In this document: positions 10,551 through 20,342 of the stretch, piece after piece | How the letters are laid out: each line of letters begins with the position of its first letter | How positions within the stretch are numbered: the first letter of the stretch is position 1 | Source: Spongiactinospora rosea | GTDB lineage: Bacteria; Actinomycetota; Actinomycetes; Streptosporangiales; Streptosporangiaceae | Assembly (NCBI RefSeq): GCF_003315795.1 | Contig: NZ_QMEY01000004.1 | Span: 124,001-188,000, forward strand | Length of the DNA: 64,000 bases | Direction of reading: 5' to 3' | Position numbers and translations under genes: made by a program | Notes under the pieces: model-generated | Databases searched by the model: none | What the model was told of the DNA's origin: nothing | What the model saw: the letters and a program-made list of their open reading frames with translations, nothing else

Positions 10551-12149
10551 TCAGATGCCGCGCATGCGCAGGACGTGCAACGCGAGGGTCAGGTTGAGCC
10601 GCAGGTGCGCGTCGGCGGTGAAGCCGCCCAGGATGCGTTCCAGCTTGCCGATCCGGTAGCGCAGGGTGTTGTAGTGGAAGTGCAGCCGCCGCGCGGTCTC
10701 GGCCACGTTCAGGTTGGTGTCCAGCAGGACCTGAAGGGTGCGGCGCAAATCGGCGTTCTCGGGGTCGGCGTCGCCCGCCAGCGGGCCGAGCGTCTCGCGT
10801 ACGAACGCGTGCAGCTCCTCGGTGTCGCTGACCAGGGACAGCAGCCGGTAGACGCCGAGCTGGTCGAAGTGGGCGACCGCGCCGGGGCCGTGCAGCTGGC
10901 GGCCGACCCTGGCGGCCTTGAGCGCCTGGTTGTACGCCTCGGGCAGCGCGTCGGGGCCGGGCGCGGTACGGCTGGTGCCGGTGGAGAAGGTGGCGGGCGG
11001 GCTGTCGGCGAACGCGGCGGCGGCGTCCTTGGCGACGCGGGCCGTCTCGGCGGAGGCGTCCACGACGGCGACCACCTCGTGGGAGAAGCCCGCCACCGCG
11101 CCCTTGGGGTCGTGCCTGCGCATGGCGGCGGTCCAGGAGGCCACCAGGCGGTCCTGGGCGGTGCGCTCGTCGCCCTCGGGGTCCAGCTCGGCGACCATGA
11201 CGATCACCGGCCGGGCCAGGTCCCAGCCGAACGCCTGGGCCCGCGCCGCGACCCGCTCCGCCGTACCGGCCCGGCCGGTCAGCACGTCGCGCAGGAAGTC
11301 GGCGCGGTACTTGCTCTCCACCGCGTTGACCGCCTCCTGCCTGGTCACCACCAGGGCGGCGACCGTGGCGGCGCTCTCCAGGATGCCGACGTCGCTGTCC
11401 TGGATCGTGCCCGCCGGGCTGTAGGCGACCATCCGGCCGTGGTGGTGGCCGCCCGCCATGACCGGCACGGCGGCGATCGACCGCCCCGCCGGACCCGGGG
11501 CGGGCGGCGGGCCGCCCTCGGCCGCGAACCGGCGCAGCGCCGCCACATGCTCCTCCGGCCCGGCGGCGGCGAGGACCTGCCCGGTGCCGTCGAGCGTGGC
11601 CACCGCCACGTCGAGCAGCCCGGCCACCTCCGCGCTGACCTCGCGCAGCCCGCCCCCGGCCAGCACCACCGCGACCAGCGCGCGGTGCGCCTCCCCGGCC
11701 CTGGCCAGCACGGCGGCCTGCCGGTTGAGGATGTCGGTGAGCACCTGGTTGAGGATGTCGTCGAACCCGACGTCGCCCGGCAACTGGATCAGCGGGAAGC
11801 CCAGCCGGTCGGCCTGCTCGACCATCTCCTCGGGCAGTACGTCCACGTAGCGGCCCAGCTTGATGGCCATCGCGGCCAGGCCACGCTCGTCGAGGTCGGC
11901 GACCAGGCGGCCGAGCGACTGCGGGGTGTGGCGCAGCGGGTAGCCGGTGGTGAGCAGCAGTTCGTGCGGCTTGACCCAGGCCAGGATGTCGGGGACCTCC
12001 ATCACGTTGAGCCGCTGCACGATCCGGCTCAGACCGGACTCTCCGGCGATCAGCCGCGCTCCGGTCAGGCTGGAGACGCCGAGCACCTCCCTTACCGAGA
12101 CACCGTGGATGATCGTGCCGGTGCTCGCCAGGCGCGCAGGGGGGTTCAT
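10551..12149 (-). CDS. PucR-family transcriptional regulator
   Basis: About 532 residues. The N-terminal ~130 residues form the PucR sensory domain (GVSVREVLG, DILAWVKPHELLLTTGY), followed by a GGDEF-like middle region and a C-terminal helix-turn-helix typical of the family (LRRTLQVLLDTNLNVAETARRLHFHYNTLRYRIGKLERILG). PucR proteins generally control purine or ureide catabolism, which fits the molybdenum hydroxylase downstream and the AllH-like gene on the other side. I use the ATG at 12149; it has no good ribosome site, and an in-frame TTG 42 bases upstream is possible. Upstream of it, 12150-12327 is a shared divergent promoter region. Confidence 0.9.
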   Translation of the reverse strand: MNPPARLASTGTIIHGVSVREVLGVSSLTGARLIAGESGLSRIVQRLNVMEVPDILAWVKPHELLLTTGYPLRHTPQSLGRLVADLDERGLAAMAIKLGRYVDVLPEEMVEQADRLGFPLIQLPGDVGFDDILNQVLTDILNRQAAVLARAGEAHRALVAVVLAGGGLREVSAEVAGLLDVAVATLDGTGQVLAAAGPEEHVAALRRFAAEGGPPPAPGPAGRSIAAVPVMAGGHHHGRMVAYSPAGTIQDSDVGILESAATVAALVVTRQEAVNAVESKYRADFLRDVLTGRAGTAERVAARAQAFGWDLARPVIVMVAELDPEGDERTAQDRLVASWTAAMRRHDPKGAVAGFSHEVVAVVDASAETARVAKDAAAAFADSPPATFSTGTSRTAPGPDALPEAYNQALKAARVGRQLHGPGAVAHFDQLGVYRLLSLVSDTEELHAFVRETLGPLAGDADPENADLRRTLQVLLDTNLNVAETARRLHFHYNTLRYRIGKLERILGGFTADAHLRLNLTLALHVLRMRGI

Positions 12150-12327
12150 GAAGGAATTTTGACCGATGCTTCCTCTGTCAGGAAGAGCCAACCATCGAGC
12201 CGACTGTTGGCAGCTTTCTCCGTACGGGCGCCGGAAGCGCGCAATCTACTTTCGGATTCAAAGGTCACGCTCGGGGGGAGCATCCTGGTACCCGCTCGAC
12301 GCGGGCCGATCCGATCAGGGAGGTCCG

Positions 12328-13221
12328 GTGACCGTTGGAACGCGCCCGAGGGCGCGGAGGGGGCCGATCCGCACGGGTCATCCCCCGGCGCAGGTCTCCG
12401 GCGCCGCCAGCAGCGCGCTCCGGCCCGTCTTCGAGGCGCCGCGCCGCCCGGCGCGGGTCCTCGCCGCCTTTCCCACCGGGATCTACCTGGAGATCCGGGC
12501 CGATCTGGAGCCGCGCGTCGTCGCCCTGGTGACCGGCGACGGGGCCCGGCTGCCCAACAGCGTGGTGCTCGGCGACCCGCTGCCCGGCGTCGCCGCGGGC
12601 GATGACGCCATGGTCGGCGAGGGCATGATCGAGCTGGGCGGATACGTCCTGCGTCCCCGCCGCTGGTGGAACCCCGCGCCGCCGCTCGGGCCGGTCGGCT
12701 CCGCCGGGCTGGCGCGGGCGGCCGAGACCATGGCCACGGTCTGCGCGCGCAGCCCGCGCCGTCCCGGCCTTGAGGACACCGGCGCGGCCACCCTGCTCGC
12801 CGACGGATGCGCGAGCGGTTCCCTGATCCGGATGATCACCGCGGCCGAGCACCTGGTCGGGCTCGGTCCAGGGCTCACGCCGAGCGGCGATGACATGCTG
12901 GCCGGGCTGCTGGTGGCGCTGCGCGGGCTGGGCGGGGCGAGCGGCGCTGCGCGGGCCGTGTGGACGGCCGGGTGGCTGGCCGCCGCCGTCACCTTCGACG
13001 CGCGCACCCGTACCACGCCGATCTCTGCGACCCTGCTGCACTGCGCCGCCAAGGGCGAGGCGAGCGCCGAGGTCATCGCGGTACTGCGCGGCGTGTGCGG
13101 ACGCCAGGCCCTCGAACCCGCCCTCGCCCGGCTGCTGTCGCTCGGCCACACCTCGGGGGCCGACCTCGCGTGGGGACTGCGGGTGGGGCTCGCGGCCGTG
13201 CGCGGGCTGGCCGGGGCATGA
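12328..13221 (+). CDS. DUF2877 protein, AllH-like (oxamate carbamoyltransferase subunit family)
   Basis: A 297-residue protein with the family signature GLGPGLTPSGDDMLAGLL and the later TRTTPISATLLHCAAKGEASAEV. E. coli AllH (formerly YlbF) belongs to this family and takes part in oxamate carbamoyltransferase with AllF and AllG at the end of anaerobic allantoin breakdown. AllF and AllG are not in this window, so the enzymatic role here is uncertain. The GTG at 12328 is chosen because CAGGGAGG stands five to six bases before it; an open frame extends further upstream without a good ribosome site. It is divergent from the PucR gene and coupled to the next small gene. Confidence 0.82.
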   Translation: MTVGTRPRARRGPIRTGHPPAQVSGAASSALRPVFEAPRRPARVLAAFPTGIYLEIRADLEPRVVALVTGDGARLPNSVVLGDPLPGVAAGDDAMVGEGMIELGGYVLRPRRWWNPAPPLGPVGSAGLARAAETMATVCARSPRRPGLEDTGAATLLADGCASGSLIRMITAAEHLVGLGPGLTPSGDDMLAGLLVALRGLGGASGAARAVWTAGWLAAAVTFDARTRTTPISATLLHCAAKGEASAEVIAVLRGVCGRQALEPALARLLSLGHTSGADLAWGLRVGLAAVRGLAGA

Positions 13222-13520
13222 GCGACCCGTTGCTGGTGCGCACCGGGGTCTACCACGCGCCGCGGATGTACGCGATCACGCTCACCGAGCACCCCGCGCC
13301 GGGGTTCCGCGGCACGCCCACGGGCGTCGACGTGGCGTTGGTCATGCGCACCGGCCTGCCCGGGAGGGACGCGGGCGTGGGGCAGGTCGGCGCGGGCCTG
13401 GCCGTACCGCCCGTATCGGCCTTCACCACCGCGTCGGCGGCGCTCGCCGAGGCCGTACCGCCGTCCGGCAGCGCCGCCACCTGGGCGTATCCCCGTCACC
13501 CCAGCTCAACGGACATTTAG
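13218..13520 (+). CDS. Unrecognised 100-residue protein coupled to the AllH-like gene
   Basis: The ATG overlaps the stop of the AllH-like gene (ATGA), and third codon positions are strongly G/C, so this is likely a real translationally coupled gene. The product begins MSDPLLVRTGVYHAPRMYAI and contains Gly/Ala-rich low-complexity stretches but no cysteine motif, signal peptide or membrane segment. I recognise no family. Its position suggests a partner of the AllH-like protein. Confidence 0.6.
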   Translation: MSDPLLVRTGVYHAPRMYAITLTEHPAPGFRGTPTGVDVALVMRTGLPGRDAGVGQVGAGLAVPPVSAFTTASAALAEAVPPSGSAATWAYPRHPSSTDI

Positions 13521-13680
13521 CGGTTTGCCGTCACAGTGGGTGGCATCGCCTATTAGCATCCCGATAGCGTGTCGAGCCACGCATTATTCACAAATCATTG
13601 GATTCAGCAGAGGGCCGATGTGGCGCTGATGCCGCCGGGCACGGGCGTTTTCATTTGGTTCCCGGACACAGGGGCCTGGT

Positions 13681-15672
13681 ATGACCGATCGCACGCTGGG
13701 CGATCTCCCCTCCGCGCCGCGAGGCGGTGACAGCGGGGGGCTCGCCGAAGGTCAGGGCCGGCTGGTGGGGAGGCGCTACCGCCTCGGGTCGCCGGTCGGC
13801 CGGGGCGGCATGGGGGTCGTCTGGCAGGCCCATGACGTACTGCTGGACCGGCCCGTGGCGGTCAAGGAGCTGATCCTGCCCTTCGGGCTCGACCACGCGG
13901 GCAAGCAGGTCGCGCACCGCCGGATGATCCGCGAGGCGCGTTCGGCCGCCCGGCTCAGCCACCCGGGCATCGTGACCGTCCACGACGTGGTCGAGGACGA
14001 CGGGCGGCCCTGGATCGTGATGGAGCTGGTCCGCGCCTGGTCGCTGGAGCAGGCCGTACGCGAGACCGGCCCGCTGCCGGTGGCCCAGGCCGCCGAGATC
14101 GGCATCCGGGTGCTCGACGCGCTGCGCCACGCGCACGACGCCGGGATCCTGCACCGCGACGTCAAGCCGGGCAACGTGCTGCTGACCGCCGACCGGGTGG
14201 TGCTGACCGACTTCGGCATCGCGGCCATCGAGGGCGACGTGTCGGTGACGCAGACCGGGCTGCTGATGGGCTCCCCCGCCTACATCCCGCCGGAGCGGCT
14301 GCGCGGGCTGGCGATCACGCAGGCGGCCGACCTGTGGTCGTTCGGCGCGACGATGTACGCGGCGCTGGAGGGACGCCCGCCGTACGAGGGGCCGGACGCG
14401 GTGGCGGTGCTCGGCGCGGTGCTGACCGAGGAGCCCGCCCGCCCGGAGCGCGCGGGTGAACTGCTGCCGCTGATCGACGGGCTGTTGCGCAAGGACCCCG
14501 CGGCGCGGCTGTCGGCGTCGCAGGTGTCGGACATCCTGGAACAGGTGCTGCGCGGCCACGGGTCGGCCGGGCGGGCGTACCGCAACGCGGCGGGCCCGCC
14601 GTCCTACGAGCCCGCCCCGCCCGCGCACCTGCTGCCGCCGCTCGACCCGCCTTCGGGACCGATGCCCTCGCGGATCATCGAGACGCCCTCGGGGCCGGTC
14701 CGCATTCCCTACGACCCGGTGACGGGATTCAGCGGCGCACCCGAGACGTTCGGCCCGGAGCCGGACCCCTTCGGCGGGCCCTCCGGCGGCCATCAGACCT
14801 TGGGCGGCCACTCCGGACCGCATCGCACCGGCTATGACTCCCTGGCCAGCCCGTCCCAGCCGCTGCCCCCCGAGTTCGGCGGCCCGTCGGGGCCGCACCG
14901 CGCCGGGTACGACGCGCTGGCCAGCCCCTCCCAGCCCCTGGCCGCGGACTTCGGTGGTCCCTCCGGGGGGCACGATCTGCGCGGCGGTGGGCAGGCACGC
15001 CGCCCGGCCCCCAAGGGGCGGCACGACGGCGGTGAACGCCCGCCGGTCCGCACCCCCGTCAAGGCCGAGCGGCGGCCGGGGACGCGCGGGCGGCTGCTGA
15101 TCGCGGGAGCGGGCCTGGCCGCCGTGGTCGTGGTGGCCGTGGTCCTGGTCCGGTCCGGCGACGCGCCCAGCGAGCAGGCGGTCCCGCCCGTCCCCACCGC
15201 GCAGTCCCCGACGAACGTCGTCGTGGGCGCCAAGGAGGTGCCCAAGGGGTTCGCGCTGCGCGAGAAGGGCGGCGTGGCGGCGGCGGTGCCGCGCGACTGG
15301 CGGGTCTCGGCCAAGGAGGGCCGGGTGACCTTCGCCGCCCCCGGCGACACCGAGCAGTCGGTGACCGTGGACAAGGCCGCCCCCGCCGCGGACGGCGGGA
15401 TGGCGGCGCTGCGCAAGGCTCGGGAGTCCACCGAGCTCGCCGACTACATCCAGGTACGGCTGCAGGGCGTCACCTACGGGGCGTGGAAGGCCGCCGAGTG
15501 GGAGTACACGCACACGCTGACCAACGGGGTGCCGATGCACACGCTGGTTCGGTACGTGTCGGTGGACGCCGAGCGGGCCTACCGGATCACCTTCTCCATG
15601 CCGGACATGCGCTGGGACGACGGCGCCGACATCCGGCACACCTTCTTCGGCACGTTCGGCCCGGAGGACTGA
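13681..15672 (+). CDS. Transmembrane serine/threonine protein kinase (PknB-type)
   Basis: A 663-residue Hanks-type kinase. Residues ~30-285 form the kinase domain: Gly-loop GRGGMGVVW, K62 in VAVKEL, H158-R159-D160 in HRDVKPGN and the DFG motif in LTDFGIAAIEG. A long Pro/Gly-rich linker follows, containing two 25-residue repeats, then one membrane helix (about 471-492) and a ~170-residue extracellular domain that resembles no PASTA repeat. The layout is that of a receptor kinase sensing an outside signal. The ATG at 13681 has CAGGGGCC upstream. The 160-bp gap before it is relatively AT-rich and should hold its promoter. Confidence 0.93.
   Translation: MTDRTLGDLPSAPRGGDSGGLAEGQGRLVGRRYRLGSPVGRGGMGVVWQAHDVLLDRPVAVKELILPFGLDHAGKQVAHRRMIREARSAARLSHPGIVTVHDVVEDDGRPWIVMELVRAWSLEQAVRETGPLPVAQAAEIGIRVLDALRHAHDAGILHRDVKPGNVLLTADRVVLTDFGIAAIEGDVSVTQTGLLMGSPAYIPPERLRGLAITQAADLWSFGATMYAALEGRPPYEGPDAVAVLGAVLTEEPARPERAGELLPLIDGLLRKDPAARLSASQVSDILEQVLRGHGSAGRAYRNAAGPPSYEPAPPAHLLPPLDPPSGPMPSRIIETPSGPVRIPYDPVTGFSGAPETFGPEPDPFGGPSGGHQTLGGHSGPHRTGYDSLASPSQPLPPEFGGPSGPHRAGYDALASPSQPLAADFGGPSGGHDLRGGGQARRPAPKGRHDGGERPPVRTPVKAERRPGTRGRLLIAGAGLAAVVVVAVVLVRSGDAPSEQAVPPVPTAQSPTNVVVGAKEVPKGFALREKGGVAAAVPRDWRVSAKEGRVTFAAPGDTEQSVTVDKAAPAADGGMAALRKARESTELADYIQVRLQGVTYGAWKAAEWEYTHTLTNGVPMHTLVRYVSVDAERAYRITFSMPDMRWDDGADIRHTFFGTFGPED
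14815..14964. repeat. Two 75-bp tandem repeats encoding a 25-residue unit in the kinase linker
   Basis: Residues 379-403 and 404-428 of the kinase are near-identical units of the form GPHRxGYDxLASPSQPLxxxFGGPS, starting at 14815 and 14890. Each carries a Tyr and several Ser residues and lies in the disordered juxtamembrane linker, where autophosphorylation sites often occur. Confidence 0.85.
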
Positions 15673-15707
15673 CCGGCCGAGGCCCGGACTGCTGGCACAC
15701 TGCACTG

Positions 15708-17048
15708 GTGGCAGCAAAACCGACAAACCCCGAGAAACCCTCCGATTCGGTCATTGCACCGGCCCCCGCCGAGCCGTTCGCGTCACCCTCGATCCGCGCC
15801 GCCCAGCGCCGGACCCTCCTGGTCCTGACCGCCGCGCAGATCGTCGGCGGCGTCGGGGTGGCCCTCGGGCTCGCCCTGAGCGCCTGGGTCGTCTACAAGC
15901 TGTCCGGTTCCGAGCCGATCAGCGGCCTGGCCGGGACCGCCTCCGTGCTCGGCGCGGCGCTGCTGGCCGTACCGGCGGCCAAGGCCGCGAACACCGGAGG
16001 CCGCAGACGCGGCCTCGCCCTCGCCTACGGCTGCGCCGCCGCCGGCTGCCTGATCGCGGTCGCGGCCATCGCGGGCTCCTCCTGGCCGGGGCTGCTGTGC
16101 GGGCTGGTGCTCATGGGCGGCGGCAGCGCGGGCAACCTGGCGGCCCGCTACTCCGCCACCGACCTGTCGCCCCCGGGACACGCGGCCAGGCACCTGTCCC
16201 TGGTGGTCTGGTCGGCCACGATCGGCTCGGTACTCGGCCCCAACCTGGCCGAACCGGCCGAGGCGTTCGGGCCGCCGCTCGGCCTGCACCCGTGGACGGG
16301 ACCGTTCCTGCTGGCCGCGGCGTCCTTCGCGGTCTCGCTGGCGGTCGTCTCGCTCGGGCTGCGCCCCGACCCGCTGCTCCTGGCCCGCCGCCTGGCCACC
16401 GCCGCAGGCCCGGCGGCCCCCGCCGAGGGCCGCGAACGCACGATGCGCGCCGCCTGGCAGGCCATCCGCGCGAGCGGCGCGGCCCGGAGGGCGCTGACCG
16501 CCATCGCGGTCACGCACACCGCGATGGTGTCGATCATGTCCATGACGCCGGTCCACCTGGACCACGGCGGCGCGGGCATCTCGGTGATCGGGCTGGTGCT
16601 CAGCCTGCACATCGCCGGGATGTACGCCCTGTCGCCGCTGGTCGGCTGGCTCGCCGACCGGATCGGCAGGCCCGCCGTGCTGCTGATCGGCATGGGCGTA
16701 CTGCTGGCCGCCGCGGCGCTGTCCGGCACCGCGGGCGAACACGACATCGCCCAGATCACCGCCGGGCTCGTCCTGCTGGGCGTGGGCTGGTCATGCGGGC
16801 TGGTCGCCGGTTCGGCGCTGCTCACCGAGTCGGTCCCGATCGAGCGCCGGCCCGCCGTACAGGGCCTCTCCGACCTGCTGATGAACGTCTGCGGCGCGGC
16901 CGGCACGGTACTGGCGGGCGCGATCGTGGGCGGCCTGTCCTACGGCGCCCTGGGGCTCACCACCGGAATCATGGTGACCCTGTGCGCCATCCCACTGGCC
17001 GGAATGCTCACCTCGCGACCGCCCGCATCAGAAAACCGCCCCGGCTGA
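15708..17048 (+). CDS. MFS transporter
   Basis: A 446-residue protein with about twelve hydrophobic segments and the MFS loop motif in LVGWLADRIGRPAVLL between the two halves of the second bundle. It is probably a proton-coupled exporter; the substrate cannot be told. The GTG at 15708 begins 36 bp after the kinase stop, so it could be cotranscribed with it, although no convincing ribosome site is present. A possible variation is a start slightly downstream, before the first helix. Confidence 0.87.
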   Translation: MAAKPTNPEKPSDSVIAPAPAEPFASPSIRAAQRRTLLVLTAAQIVGGVGVALGLALSAWVVYKLSGSEPISGLAGTASVLGAALLAVPAAKAANTGGRRRGLALAYGCAAAGCLIAVAAIAGSSWPGLLCGLVLMGGGSAGNLAARYSATDLSPPGHAARHLSLVVWSATIGSVLGPNLAEPAEAFGPPLGLHPWTGPFLLAAASFAVSLAVVSLGLRPDPLLLARRLATAAGPAAPAEGRERTMRAAWQAIRASGAARRALTAIAVTHTAMVSIMSMTPVHLDHGGAGISVIGLVLSLHIAGMYALSPLVGWLADRIGRPAVLLIGMGVLLAAAALSGTAGEHDIAQITAGLVLLGVGWSCGLVAGSALLTESVPIERRPAVQGLSDLLMNVCGAAGTVLAGAIVGGLSYGALGLTTGIMVTLCAIPLAGMLTSRPPASENRPG

Positions 17049-17077
17049 CGCCGGCGCCGTCCTGCTGGGCAGGGTGC

Positions 17078-18709
17078 TCACTTGGCGTCCGCGTAGCGGT
17101 CGACTGCGACCGTGTGCATGGGGAAGCGGACCGGGGTGTCGGCGAACAGCAGCCGGGTCGCCTCGTGGGCGGCGTCGCCGACCGCGGCGATCACCTCGGC
17201 GGCCATCTCGGCAGGGCAGTGCACCATGACCTCGTCGTGCTGGAAGAACACCAGACGCGCGGGGGCGGGCAGGCTGCCGCGCAGCACCGCGATCAGCACC
17301 AGGGCCCACTCGGCGGCGGTGGCCTGCACCACGAAGTTGCGGGTGAAGCGGCCCCGGTCGCGGGCGGCCCGTGCCCCCTCAGGGCCGAGCACCAGCTCGC
17401 GCCAGCGTGGGGAGGGCGGCGGGGAGGTGCGGCCCAGCCAGGACCGCACCAGCCTGCCCTCCTCGCCCGCGCGGGCGGCGTCCTCGACGAACGCGTAGGC
17501 CATCGGGAACCGCTGGCGCATCACCGCCAGCAGCTTGGGGGCGTCGCCGCTGGTGCCGCCGTACATCGCGGACAGCATGGCGATCTTGGCGTTGTCGCGC
17601 TGCCCGCCGAACGCCTGGGCCAGCGCGGCGTACAGGTCGATCTCCCCGGCCGCCCTGGCCAGCCCGCGGTCACCGGCCATCGCGGCGAGCACCCGGGGCT
17701 CAAGCTGGGCGGCGTCGGCCACCACCAGCTTCCATCCGTCGTCGGCGACGACCACGCGGCGCATGACCTTGGGGATCTGCAGGGCTCCTCCCCCGCTGGT
17801 CGCCCAGCGGCCCGAGACCACGCCGCCCGCGACGTACTCCGGCCGGAACCGGCCCTCGCGCACCCACTGGTCGGCCCACGCCCAGCCGTGGAAGCTGTGC
17901 AGCCGGGCCAGCTCCTTGTAGGCCAGCAGCGGGGCCACACCCGGGTGCTCGACCTGTTTGAGCACCTCGGAGCGGGTCGAGGGGACGCTGATCCCCGCCG
18001 ACTTGAACGCCTTGAGGATCTGCTGGGGCGAGTCGGGGTTGACCGGCCGCCCGAAGGCCGCGTCGATCTGGTCGGCGAGGGCCTGGAGCCGGGCCGGGCG
18101 CATGCCGTGGGCGGGACGCGGGCCCAGCATCTCGGTCAGCAGCTCGTCGTGGACGTCGCGCCGCCAGGGCATGCCGTCGTTGCCCATCTCGGCGGCGACC
18201 AGCGCGCCCGCCGACTCGGCGGCGACCAGCAGCCGGAACCGGCGAGGGTCGGCGGTCGCGGCGATCCGCCGGAGCTGGTCGTCGTAGACCTCGGCGACGA
18301 CGTCGATCTCCTCGGCGGGCGGGGCGGGCGGCTCGGTGTCGAACAGCGCGGCCTGGGCGGGCTCGGCCGCCTCGCGATCCTCGGGCACCGGCAGGCCGTG
18401 CAACCTGGCGTAGGCCGCGGCGGCGGACCTGGGCTCGCCGTACCGGCCCTCGTAGGCCAGCAGCAGCGACTCGGTGAGCGCGATGTCGTGGCAGCGGGCG
18501 GGCCGCACGCCCTTGGCGAGCAGCAGGGGGTAGATCAGCCGGGCGTCGGCCCACACCCAGCGCGGCGACTCCCCCAGGGGCTCGGCGCCGCCCGGCTCGC
18601 GCGCATGGGCGCGCTCGGCCGCGCGGACGGCCTCCCCCAGGTCGGGCACCGGGCCACCGGGACGGAGCACGCCCGTGCCGCCCGGACCGGCCGCCACCGC
18701 AATGTGCAC
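17078..18709 (-). CDS. PolA-like DNA polymerase with degenerate exonuclease region
   Basis: A 543-residue family-A polymerase of the short actinobacterial type often annotated as bifunctional 3'-5' exonuclease/DNA polymerase. Polymerase motif A appears as VVADAAQLEPRVLA (in PolA, DYSQIELR), motif B as RDNAKIAMLSAMYGG, and motif C as FFQHDEVMV with the metal-binding Asp. The N-terminal ~170 residues hold at most a degenerate exonuclease fold, and there is no 5'-nuclease domain, so it differs from housekeeping PolA (about 900 residues). A repair or translesion role is inference. It starts at a GTG and is the last of a minus-strand run. Confidence 0.85.
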   Translation of the reverse strand: MHIAVAAGPGGTGVLRPGGPVPDLGEAVRAAERAHAREPGGAEPLGESPRWVWADARLIYPLLLAKGVRPARCHDIALTESLLLAYEGRYGEPRSAAAAYARLHGLPVPEDREAAEPAQAALFDTEPPAPPAEEIDVVAEVYDDQLRRIAATADPRRFRLLVAAESAGALVAAEMGNDGMPWRRDVHDELLTEMLGPRPAHGMRPARLQALADQIDAAFGRPVNPDSPQQILKAFKSAGISVPSTRSEVLKQVEHPGVAPLLAYKELARLHSFHGWAWADQWVREGRFRPEYVAGGVVSGRWATSGGGALQIPKVMRRVVVADDGWKLVVADAAQLEPRVLAAMAGDRGLARAAGEIDLYAALAQAFGGQRDNAKIAMLSAMYGGTSGDAPKLLAVMRQRFPMAYAFVEDAARAGEEGRLVRSWLGRTSPPPSPRWRELVLGPEGARAARDRGRFTRNFVVQATAAEWALVLIAVLRGSLPAPARLVFFQHDEVMVHCPAEMAAEVIAAVGDAAHEATRLLFADTPVRFPMHTVAVDRYADAK

Positions 18710-18762
18710 ACCGCAAGCCTGCCAGGTGAGTCCGACAATTCAGGCACACGCCCGGCCCATGT

Positions 18763-20274
18763 TCAGGTCAGCGGGATGCGGACCTCGTCTTCGAGCGGCG
18801 GGTCGATCTCCTGGGCCAGGCAGCCGGTGGCGGCGAAGCAGCGAATGCGCAGCTCCGTAGGCGTGACCGAGATGTGCAGGAAGCTCTTGAAGAAGGGCGG
18901 GGTGTCCCAGTCGGACAGCTCCGACAGCCAGCGGTGGAAGACGCGTCCGACCGGCAGGCGTAAGGGCATCGGCCAGGCGCCGAGGAACCGTGCCGCCCAG
19001 CGCATGCGGCGGGTGATGCGGACCTCCTCGGTGATCGGCCGCACCGGGTCGTTGCCGATCTGCTCGCGCATGATGCACGCCGCCTCGGCGGGCCGCAGGT
19101 AGAGCCACTTCATCCGCAGCCGCCTGCTGTACAGGCGGCTGTAGAAGGACAGTGAGTCGCCGCGCAGCGGATAACAGCGGAAGTCGTGCTCGGCCACGCC
19201 GCCCACGGTGACCTTCCGGATCGTGTGCGTGGCGTGGGTGAACGCGCCCGAGCCGCCCGCCACGATGTACTGGATGACCCGGCCGTCCACCGCGACCGGG
19301 TAGCGCTGGTAGTTGTGGATGTCGCCGCCGATGGCGGCGACATAGCGGTTGGCCGGGTCGCGGACCACGTCATCGACCGTGCCGCCGCCCTCGATCGGGC
19401 AGGGTTTGTGCTGGTTGCGGGCGTAGATCGGCTTGCCGGTGATCAGCAGCTTGGGCTTGGGGATCGCCGAGACCCGGCGCAGCCACTCGCCCTGCTCGCG
19501 GTCGAGCGACCCGGCGATGCCGGTGTCGATGCCGACGATGACCAGGTTGTCGCTCTCCATGAACCAGTAGGGGCCCGGCTGGACGGCCTGCTGCTCGGGG
19601 AGCGGGCGCATGGCCCTCGCGCGTTCGAGGAGCTTCTCGTCGATCCGCTCGGGCCTGGACCACAGCAGCCCGCGCAGCCCGCCCGGCGAGAGGCTGAACC
19701 CCTCCTCCTGGACCTTCAGTGGAGCCGCCTCGCAGAAGACCCGCATGAAGCCGCCGAGCCCGTCGTACCAGTCGTGGTTGCCGGGGATCGCGTAGATCGG
19801 GGCCTTGTAGTCCTTGTAGGGGCGGTAGAACTTGTCCGGGTATTCGTTGCCCGCCCCCGCGGGGTAGATCACGTCGCTGGCGATCACCGCGAAGTCGGTG
19901 TCCTGGCCGATCTTGAGGATGCCCGGCACGGTGGCGTACTGCGACGCGTCGCCCTCGCCGGGGTCGCCGAGCAGCAGGAAGGAAAAGCTCGGTGCGTCCG
20001 CGCGGTCGATCCGGCACTCCGGGTCGGCTCCCCGCGCGCGCTGCGCCCGCATCCACCGGACCCGCACCTTGCCGGAGGGATCGCCGAACAGCGCGGCCAG
20101 CACATCGTTGCGGGAGCGCCACAGGGTAAGCGGATTGAACCAGGAGAAACCAGCCTTATCCGGACGAAGCGCCCGGTAGGTCCCGATCTCCCCGCAATCC
20201 CACCCCGCCCCCGCCTCGGAGACCCGCGATGACGCCTGTTTCCCTCGCTCCGCCGCCACTTCGACCATGACCAT
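18763..20274 (-). CDS. Metallophosphoesterase family protein
   Basis: A 503-residue calcineurin-like phosphoesterase. Metal-site motifs appear in order: LLLGDPGEGD (~98), AIPGNHDWYDG (~175) and GGDIHNYQRYP (~320); these bind a dinuclear metal centre. The final ~180 residues, rich in Trp/Arg, are not recognised. No signal peptide or membrane helix is obvious. I chose the ATG at 20274 because GGAGAG sits seven bases upstream; the frame stays open far into the kinase gene, but that extension is antisense-style noise. The neighbouring Ser/Thr kinase makes a regulatory pairing conceivable. Confidence 0.86.
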   Translation of the reverse strand: MVMVEVAAERGKQASSRVSEAGAGWDCGEIGTYRALRPDKAGFSWFNPLTLWRSRNDVLAALFGDPSGKVRVRWMRAQRARGADPECRIDRADAPSFSFLLLGDPGEGDASQYATVPGILKIGQDTDFAVIASDVIYPAGAGNEYPDKFYRPYKDYKAPIYAIPGNHDWYDGLGGFMRVFCEAAPLKVQEEGFSLSPGGLRGLLWSRPERIDEKLLERARAMRPLPEQQAVQPGPYWFMESDNLVIVGIDTGIAGSLDREQGEWLRRVSAIPKPKLLITGKPIYARNQHKPCPIEGGGTVDDVVRDPANRYVAAIGGDIHNYQRYPVAVDGRVIQYIVAGGSGAFTHATHTIRKVTVGGVAEHDFRCYPLRGDSLSFYSRLYSRRLRMKWLYLRPAEAACIMREQIGNDPVRPITEEVRITRRMRWAARFLGAWPMPLRLPVGRVFHRWLSELSDWDTPPFFKSFLHISVTPTELRIRCFAATGCLAQEIDPPLEDEVRIPLT

Positions 20275-20342
20275 ATTTTGACTCTCCGCCGACCTTCGCG
20301 TGCGCGAACGTCGCGGAAGGTAAGCGATTGGGCACCGGGCGG

